13,625 nt of DNA from CAJBLF01 sp964495905 (GTDB lineage: Bacteria > Patescibacteriota > Gracilibacteria > Absconditabacterales > Absconditicoccaceae). Of the stretch, positions 9,300 through 13,625 are shown piece by piece. The position numbers and the translations under genes were made by a program. A model generated the notes under the pieces. The model did no database searches, was not told the origin of the DNA, and saw only the letters and a list, made by a program, of their open reading frames with translations. How positions within the stretch are numbered: the first letter of the stretch is position 1; each line of letters opens with the position of its first letter. The stretch lies in assembly GCA_964495905.1 (NCBI GenBank), contig CAZBWN010000030.1, positions 1 to 13,625 on the forward strand. The letters run 5' to 3'.

Positions 9300-10697
9300 A
9301 TGATAAATTTTGATAAATTTCACAACAAGAAAATCGCTATTTTGTGATATGGAAGAGAAGGAAAATCATCTCTTCAATTTCTTTTGAAAATCGGTGTTTC
9401 ACCTAGGAATATCACTATCTTGGATGGAGCGAAAAAAATAGAAGGATTGACAGCAAATTTTGAATTCATCAATCAGGCTTTTGGTACGGATTTAGATTTC
9501 AATATGATTCTTGGGGATAATTATTTAGATACCCTCAAAAAATTTGATTTGATTATCAAAACTCCAGGGATATCACTCTACAACAGCAAAATACTTCCTT
9601 ACAAAGAGAGGATCACTTCTCAGGCGCAGATATTTTTTGATTATTATCAAGGCAAAATCATTGCAGTCTCTTGAACCAAAGGGAAATCCACTACATCTAC
9701 CATGATCTACGAAATGCTCAAGCATGCTAAAAAAAATGTTAGCTTGATATGAAATATAGGAAGTCCTGTACTTGATGCTCTTGATATGAAAGATCTCGGA
9801 TCGCAAAAAGATGAATACGCGGTATTTGAGGTCTCAAGCTATATGCTCGAGGGGCTCAAAAAAAATAATTATATAAGCATATTACTCAATGTATATTCTG
9901 ATCATATCGATCGGCATGAGGGATTTGAAAATTACAAAAATGCAAAATTCAACCTTCTCAAGTGAAGCAAACACAATCTTGTGAGAGATGAAATCATTGA
10001 AAATGATGGATTTGATGAGGAAGATATCAAGGAATTGGGTATTCGTACATTCTGACATACAGGAGAGTATACGTACAAAGAGGGAAATTTTTATGTAAAG
10101 GAAAAAAAAGTTTTTGACAATCACACTATCATACTCAAGGGAGAACATAATATGATGAACATCTCTGCACTACTCGGGATCTGTGATATCATGAATATAG
10201 GATATGAGATATTGGAAGAGACGGTAGCAACATTCAAATGACTTCCCCATAGGATGGAAAATATATGAACATACGCAGGCATCACTTGGATTGATGATGC
10301 AATTTCTACGACACCGGAAAGCACCATCCAAGCGATCCAGACTTTTGGAAAACAGATAGATACGATTTTTCTTTGATGAACAGATAGAGGATATGTCTTT
10401 GATAATTTGATCAAATGCATCCGTACGTATGGTATCAGAAACATTGTTTTATTTCCGGATTCTGGAAATAGGATTGCCCAGCTGATACGAGATCAGGATA
10501 TTCCTGTAGGCAAAGAAGTCGTATGGATCAAAATCCTCCAGACAAAATCCATGAAAGAAGCGGTGCAATTTGCATATAAAAATACCAAAAATTGAAAGAT
10601 ATGTCTTCTTTCTACCGCATCACCAAGCTATAGTATACGGAAAAATTTTGAAGAGAAGGGAAATCTTTTTCAAAAATATATCAAAGAATCAGCATAA
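9300..10697 (+). CDS. murD: UDP-N-acetylmuramoyl-L-alanine--glutamate ligase (MurD family, possibly the L-Glu-adding MurD2 type)
   Basis: The enzyme adds glutamate to UDP-MurNAc-L-Ala using ATP in the cytoplasm. The frame gives 465 aa from ATG at 9300 to TAA at 10697, close to the normal MurD length, with ten TGA codons. Motifs in order: N-terminal Rossmann LGYGREGKSS (residues ~15-24), ATP loop SGTKGKSTT (G125, Lys129), NIGSP, EVSSYMLE (~177-184), NVYSDHIDRHEGFENY followed by NAKFNLL with the Lys that is carbamylated in the family, FKGLPHRME (~312-320) and FLGGTDRG (~357-364). TGA encodes Gly in the Rossmann loop, the ATP loop, the NIG motif, GLPHR and both glycines of LGG, all positions where MurD normally has Gly. 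A weak GGTGAT lies just upstream of the start. The divergent MurL suggests that this ligase may prefer L-Glu; the sequence alone cannot settle that. Confidence 0.93.
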
Positions 10698-10723
10698 TTT
10701 TTATCTGCTTATATTTTTTAGGT

Positions 10724-11398
10724 ATGAAAAAATTTTTCGTGATTGTATTTTTTCTATCATGCATCGGTTTCACTTTTGCTCATCAGCCGAGACTCGTATT
10801 CACACAGCCTATAGGAGAGACGATACAGGTACAGGATCCTGAAATTTCACAAGCATTTTATGGAATATTATCAGGACAGGAAGATATCTATCAAATAGTT
10901 TCTGATACTGGATTTTTGCTGTATGTAAATATTCTCGTGCCAGAGCTATCTGGCAGCAGGACTGATTTTACGGTAGATGTTATAGAGTGAAATAATGCAG
11001 TATATACCAGGCTTGATGGAAAGGCATTTGCATGGACCGGGTTTTTTGAGCCATTTGCAGGAGATAGGTATCTTGTATGACCTAGTTTAGAAAAGCAGGT
11101 AGGACCAGGAACGTATACGATCAGAGTCTCCAATCCAGCCAATCAAGGAAAATATTCGCTCGCTATAGGAAAGCTAGAAAGTTTTCCCGTCAACGAAATA
11201 ATCAATACCTATAAGGCATTGCCAGTGCTCAAAATGGTGTTTTTTGAGAAACCACGATACACCATACTCCGAAATATTGTAGGAATATTTTTATTAGGAA
11301 GTATTGTCATTATCATATTGATGGTATTTGGAATCATAAGATTTGTGAGATATATAAACAAAGATAGAAAACATTGACTTTACAAGAGAAATAAGTAA
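10724..11398 (+). CDS. Exported, C-terminally membrane-anchored protein of unknown function
   Basis: The 224-aa frame starts 26 bases after the MurD stop, so co-transcription with MurD is likely. A clear signal peptide (MKKFFVIVFFLSCIGFTFA, cleavage near A19-H20) is followed by a beta-rich outer domain of about 160 residues. GPGTYTIRVSNPANQGKYSL (about 134-153) resembles the closing strands of pre-peptidase C-terminal (PPC)-like beta-sandwiches. A strongly hydrophobic segment at about 184-205 (ending LMVFGII) is followed by a short basic tail, giving an outside domain with a C-terminal anchor. Three TGA codons are read as Gly, one only eight codons before the TAA stop at 11398. The role is unknown; being beside MurD, a cell-envelope function is plausible. 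Confidence 0.82.
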
Positions 11399-11402
11399 TA
11401 AT
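11374..11402 (+). promoter_or_regulatory. Probable promoter of the 181-aa protein gene
   Basis: TTGACT (11374-11379) and AATAAT (11397-11402) lie 17 bases apart. The -35 box sits inside the last codons of the preceding gene and the -10 box covers its stop codon. Transcription would begin just before the A-rich leader. Confidence 0.6.
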
Positions 11403-11403
11403 A

Positions 11404-11446
11404 GCATACAAAAAACAAAAAACAAAAACAAAAAAAATCAAAAAAC
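11404..11446 (+). promoter_or_regulatory. A/C-only untranslated leader without Shine-Dalgarno
   Basis: The bases from about 11408 to the ATG at 11447 are almost only A and C (units of CAAAAA), with a single T near the end and no G. A similar leader precedes the gene at 12671. Such RNA cannot pair with the anti-Shine-Dalgarno and would be unstructured, so initiation probably depends on an open A-rich leader instead. Confidence 0.55.
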
Positions 11447-11992
11447 ATGACAGAAAAAACAAGCGGTGATATGTTCTCGCTTATTCAAACAAGAGGAGCC
11501 ATGGGTGCTGTTCTAGAAGTTCTTAGAGCTTCATCAATCCCCAGAACTAAGGCAAATTATGAAAGAATAAAGGCAAAACTTCTTTCATTTCCTACCGACA
11601 TGGTAGATGTTCGTATCTTTCAAGAGCATTTACAAGAGGTATTGGAAGAAGAAGAAGCTATTATTGTTCTCTTTAAAAAAAATAAAGGGACCAAAAATGA
11701 AAAAACTGAAAAAATCGGTTACAAAAAGGAGTTTCAAAAAGGATTGTCTTATTATATTGGAACAAATCATGCTGCCCTTTCCAAAATTTATGTGCATTGG
11801 AATGAAGACAAAAAGTTTCTTTTTGACAATATCGACTGCCTCAAAAAACAAGGTTTTTGGGTGAAACAAAATGGGAATGATTGCATCCCCAATGTGTTTT
11901 GTTTGACTATTTTCCTTTACAATCCGGAAGATAAAAAAATCATGGAAGGAGAAATATCCATATACATAGGATATGCGTCATCAAAAAACTAA
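11447..11992 (+). CDS. Hypothetical protein, 181 aa
   Basis: ATG at 11447 to TAA at 11992. No family was recognised. The protein is soluble-looking: an N-terminal part with hydrophobic helices (FSLIQTRGAMGAVLEVLRAS), a Lys/Glu-rich middle (residues ~62-95, LQEVLEEEEAII then KKNKGTKNEKTEK) and a C-terminal half with aromatic and beta-like stretches (YVHWNEDKKF, NVFCLTIFLYNPEDKK, EGEISIYIGYA). It has no signal peptide or membrane segment. It stands as its own unit: promoter at 11374-11402, A-rich leader, and terminator at 12009-12034. None of its eleven glycines is encoded by TGA, unlike neighbours where about a quarter are, hinting at different expression constraints or a more recent arrival. 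The ATG is supported by the leader, and an internal ATG at 11471 is less likely. Confidence 0.75.
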   Translation: MTEKTSGDMFSLIQTRGAMGAVLEVLRASSIPRTKANYERIKAKLLSFPTDMVDVRIFQEHLQEVLEEEEAIIVLFKKNKGTKNEKTEKIGYKKEFQKGLSYYIGTNHAALSKIYVHWNEDKKFLFDNIDCLKKQGFWVKQNGNDCIPNVFCLTIFLYNPEDKKIMEGEISIYIGYASSKN

Positions 11993-12008
11993 CACACTTT
12001 ACCAAAGA

Positions 12009-12034
12009 GTCCGTTATTTACGGACCTTTTTTTT
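12009..12034 (+). terminator. Rho-independent terminator after the 181-aa protein gene
   Basis: GTCCGT and ACGGAC form a 6-bp stem around TATTT, followed by C and eight T. It begins 16 bases after the TAA stop. The loop context TTATTTA recurs in the terminator at 12930. Confidence 0.85.
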
Positions 12035-12037
12035 GTT

Positions 12038-12065
12038 TTGAAAATGAATAGTGAATGAGTATACT
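12038..12065 (+). promoter_or_regulatory. Probable promoter of the cysteine hydrolase gene
   Basis: TTGAAA (12038-12043) and TATACT (12060-12065) lie 16 bases apart, directly after the preceding terminator and 33 bases before the ATG at 12099. Confidence 0.6.
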
Positions 12066-12098
12066 TTATCATACGAATTTACTTGATGACTTAGATAT

Positions 12099-12605
12099 AT
12101 GACAGAAACTGCATTAGTGTTGATAGATTATCAGACAGAACGGACCAATCCAGAAAGTGAATATTACGTAGGTGACGTACAAGAAGTGATTGCAAAAGTG
12201 AATTATCTTATTGAGCATTGCAGAGTGAGAGGATATAAGATCATCTTCACCAAACATAGAGAAACTGATGGATTAGAATATTTCTGACCAGAAACGCAGT
12301 TTATCCCTTGACTCAAAGGAGAGGATACGGATACGATCATCACCAAAAACAAGATCAGTCCTTTTTATAATACTTCATTGGAAAAAGAGCTTGAGGGGAT
12401 CAAACAAGTGATTGTCTGTGGAATCCTTACCAACTTATGTGTAAGAAGCTTTATCCAGGATGCGTATGACAGAGAGTTTAAAATCACCGTCATCAAAGAC
12501 TGTTGTGTGGCGCATAGTGAAGAGATACAGGAATTCACATTCTATGATCTCGCTCAGACGAGAGAAGAGATAGACTTCACTAATTTCAAGGAATTTGTAG
12601 AATAA
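12099..12605 (+). CDS. Isochorismatase-like cysteine hydrolase
   Basis: The 168-aa frame (ATG 12099 to TAA 12605, two TGA codons as Gly63 and Gly71) shows the layout of the isochorismatase/nicotinamidase superfamily at its usual size. The presumed catalytic triad is visible: Asp10 in ALVLIDYQ on the first strand, Lys83 in IITKNKISPF, and Cys114 in VCGILTNLCVRSFIQDAYD. The second TGA gives the Gly of IPGL, matching the PGT-like stretch of the family. These soluble enzymes cleave C-N or C-O bonds by a covalent cysteine intermediate (isochorismate, nicotinamide, N-carbamoyl compounds and others). The substrate cannot be told here: the metal-binding D-x-H typical of nicotinamidases is not evident. 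It has its own promoter at 12038-12065 and no neighbours of an obvious pathway. No terminator separates it from the next gene. Confidence 0.87.
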
Positions 12606-12612
12606 CAAAGAC

Positions 12613-12670
12613 TTGACATTTACTATAAAATATGTAAAAACAAATAAACAAATAACCAAAACAAAAAACC
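12613..12670 (+). promoter_or_regulatory. Possible -35 element and A-rich leader of the 77-aa protein gene
   Basis: TTGACATTTA (12613-12622) matches the start of the promoter at 13099, but no good -10 box lies at the right distance. The following bases to the ATG at 12671 are A-rich with scattered C and few G (ACAAATAAACAAATAACC), resembling the leader at 11404-11446 and lacking a Shine-Dalgarno. Confidence 0.4.
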
Positions 12671-12904
12671 ATGAATACAAAACAGTTATCCCGCGCAAAC
12701 ATGTTGAATTTACATGCACAGTCCAAATTCAACATCCCCCTTACATCAACCCAGAAGGACGAATTTTTCGACCTAGCTGAAGGTACAGGGCAATTTAATG
12801 AAATAAATAGCAATAGAAAAGAGGCTGGAGAACCACCGCTTTACGAAACACGAGATGCGGTTCTTACAATTGCTGATCTGGAATTAGCCAGGGAAATGAA
12901 TTAA
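12671..12904 (+). CDS. Hypothetical protein, 77 aa
   Basis: ATG at 12671 to TAA at 12904, followed by a strong terminator. It is a small, polar, soluble-looking protein with no signal peptide and no recognised family. The N-terminal half is basic and Asn/Gln-rich (NTKQLSRANMLNLHAQSKF). The second half is acidic and probably helical at the end (TIADLELAREMN). The A-rich leader and the terminator support a real gene. None of its three glycines uses TGA. It lies 65 bases after the cysteine hydrolase and may be partly read through from it. Confidence 0.65.
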   Translation: MNTKQLSRANMLNLHAQSKFNIPLTSTQKDEFFDLAEGTGQFNEINSNRKEAGEPPLYETRDAVLTIADLELAREMN

Positions 12905-12929
12905 ACCAAAAAAAAATTAAAAATGCTTG

Positions 12930-12961
12930 TCAGAAGGTTATTTACCTTCTGATTTTTTTTT
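12930..12961 (+). terminator. Rho-independent terminator after the 77-aa protein gene
   Basis: TCAGAAGGT and ACCTTCTGA make a perfect 9-bp stem around TATTT, followed by nine T. It begins 25 bases after the stop codon. A diverged copy of the same hairpin follows the next gene at 13434. Confidence 0.9.
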
Positions 12962-12970
12962 ACTCCCTAA

Positions 12971-13109
12971 ACCTGCCTGCCGCAGGCAGGTCCCTCTGAA
13001 ACAGAGGGAATTTTAATTTTTTTTAAAAACCCTCTCTGTTTCACGGGGTCCCATTTATCGTGGGAGAGGAAGGGGTGGGGGGATGGAGTAAATAAGAATT
13101 GACATTTAT
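12971..13109. repeat. Intergenic hairpin cluster before the small membrane protein gene
   Basis: ACCTGCCTGC and GCAGGCAGGT (12971-12991) form a 10-bp perfect inverted repeat around one base. Its last T starts TCCCTCTG/CAGAGGGA (12991-13109 in part: stems at 12991-12998 and 13002-13009, loop AAA), followed by AT-rich sequence. At 13030-13069 alternative pairings exist: CCTCTC with GAGAGG, or TCCCA with TGGGA. A G-rich tract follows (13071-13082). No gene was seen in 12905-13151. Hairpins of this kind are common between genes in CPR genomes, but whether they are mobile repeats or RNA ends is unknown. The promoter at 13099 begins near the right end. Confidence 0.65.
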
Positions 13110-13128
13110 GTAAAAATGAATATATTAT
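13099..13128 (+). promoter_or_regulatory. Probable promoter of the SemiSWEET-like gene
   Basis: TTGACA (13099-13104) is followed after 18 bases by TATTAT (13123-13128; TATATT at spacing 16 overlaps). The start codon at 13152 follows after a short A-rich leader (AAAATATAAAAACACAAAT) without Shine-Dalgarno. Confidence 0.7.
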
Positions 13129-13151
13129 AGAAAATATAAAAACACAAATAT

Positions 13152-13427
13152 ATGATAAAATTATTTTTGTCTCGACTTAATGGATGGTTATTTGGCCTTG
13201 GTTATATAGCAGGAGTAATTGTTCTTATTCTTCAAACTATAGAAATAATCATTACAAAAAATGCAACAGCGATATCAATACCGTCCTATATTATAGTCAT
13301 TATCTTCCAATGGAATGCTGCTCTCTATAGTAAACATAAATTGAAAAGTAAACTTATGATGTGGGGATGTATTGCTCAAGGCTTAGCTGCTCTTATTATA
13401 TCACTTGTTGCATGCTACTACAAATAA
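13152..13427 (+). CDS. Small three-helix membrane protein resembling SemiSWEET/PQ-loop transporters
   Basis: ATG at 13152 to TAA at 13427 gives 91 aa. Three hydrophobic segments are seen: about residues 12-32 (FGLGYIAGVIVLILQTIEII), 41-56 (AISIPSYIIVIIFQWNAAL) and 68-89 (MMWGCIAQGLAALIISLVAC), separated by short basic loops. Length, helix count and the stretch LQTIEIIITKNATAISIPSYI-like order match SemiSWEETs, bacterial half-transporters that dimerise to move sugars and carry P-Q in helix 1; here the Pro is Leu, a departure from the motif. The Lys-x-Thr/Ala-Ile-Ser loop before helix 2 also fits that family. The sugar is unknown, and another small PQ-loop or unrelated three-helix protein cannot be excluded. 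It has its own promoter and terminator, and none of its six glycines is TGA-coded. Confidence 0.75.
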   Translation: MIKLFLSRLNGWLFGLGYIAGVIVLILQTIEIIITKNATAISIPSYIIVIIFQWNAALYSKHKLKSKLMMWGCIAQGLAALIISLVACYYK

Positions 13428-13433
13428 TACTTA

Positions 13434-13464
13434 TCAGAAGGTTTTTTACCCTCTGATTTTTTTT
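13434..13464 (+). terminator. Rho-independent terminator after the membrane protein gene
   Basis: TCAGAAGGT and ACCCTCTGA pair with one A-C mismatch around a TTTTT loop, followed by eight T. It starts seven bases after the stop codon and is a diverged copy of the hairpin at 12930-12952. Confidence 0.8.
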
Positions 13465-13473
13465 ATTTTTTTG

Positions 13474-13610
13474 TCCTCCTTTTTAAAGGAGGAGTACCAC
13501 GAAGTGGGGGAGGATTTAAATCCCTTCCCACAAAATGTGGGACCTTCCCTTCATAGAAGGGACACAAAAAGGGGGAAAAAAAAAGTCCCTTTGTGGAAGG
13601 GGGACTTTTT
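13474..13610. repeat. Dense run of short hairpins at the right end of the window
   Basis: No gene was seen from 13428 to 13625. In order: TCCTCCTTT/AAAGGAGGA (13474-13493, 2-base loop); CCAC/GTGG (13497-13507); the palindrome GGATTTAAATCC (13512-13523); TCCCAC/GTGGGA (13526-13542); TCCCTTC/GAAGGGA (13546-13562); and AAAAAGTCCC/GGGACTTTTT (13580-13610), whose right arm ends in five T and could end transcripts on either strand. The C-rich left arms and G-rich right arms give the strand a strong alternating pyrimidine/purine look. Confidence 0.75.
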
Positions 13611-13625
13611 CCCTTCCTCTATTTT

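Noticed and set aside
9345..9347. TGA as selenocysteine or as tryptophan (code 4)
   Set aside because: TGA is spread over all large genes and falls on conserved glycines, including double TGA in LGG of MurD. Tryptophan is encoded by TGG in the same genes, and no SECIS-like need is evident.
1..13625. tRNA, rRNA, transposase, integrase, toxin-antitoxin or defence genes
   Set aside because: I looked for them on both strands and saw no supporting sequence.

Overview
The window reads as a piece of a Candidate Phyla Radiation genome of the Gracilibacteria/Absconditabacteria (BD1-5/SR1) type. The decisive clue is the genetic code. Read with the standard code, most genes here are shattered by TGA. 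Read with TGA as glycine (translation table 25), they become long, intact proteins, and several TGA codons fall on near-invariant glycines of MurD. By hand count there are roughly 90 in-frame TGA codons. Every stop that can be seen (9 of 9) is TAA. The DNA is AT-rich, and almost no start codon has a Shine-Dalgarno sequence.

Layout. (1) 1-7399, minus strand: two large tandem genes for secreted or cell-surface proteins. The gene at 1-4478 runs off the left edge and carries two right-handed beta-helix regions, Ig-like and fibronectin III-like domains, and a C-terminal repeat module. The gene at 4667-7399 is complete (910 aa) and ends in the same C-terminal module (a helical segment with conserved cysteines, then APNGK-type repeats). 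Between them lies a REP/MITE-like hairpin flanked by 13-bp direct repeats. (2) 7527-9136, minus strand: a probable MurL (epimerase for the glutamate on UDP-MurNAc-L-Ala-L-Glu) followed 11 bases later by a small Cys-rich protein of unknown function, ending at a strong terminator. (3) 9300-11398, plus strand, divergent from MurL: a MurD-type ligase followed by a signal-peptide-bearing, C-terminally membrane-anchored protein. MurL facing MurD suggests the two-step route for D-glutamate in peptidoglycan (MurD2 adds L-Glu, MurL inverts it). (4) 11374-13464, plus strand: a run of small genes, several with their own promoter, A-rich leader without Shine-Dalgarno, and hairpin terminator. They are an unknown 181-aa protein, an isochorismatase-like cysteine hydrolase, an unknown 77-aa protein and a 91-aa membrane protein resembling SemiSWEET/PQ-loop transporters. 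Three of these four have no TGA glycine codon. (5) 12971-13109 and 13474-13610: gene-free stretches packed with short perfect hairpins.

The themes are the cell surface and cell wall: large adhesin-like proteins beside peptidoglycan precursor enzymes. Known cultured relatives live attached to, and prey on, other bacteria, so a contact role for the large surface proteins is plausible but is only inference. All names rest on motif recognition by eye; no database search was made.
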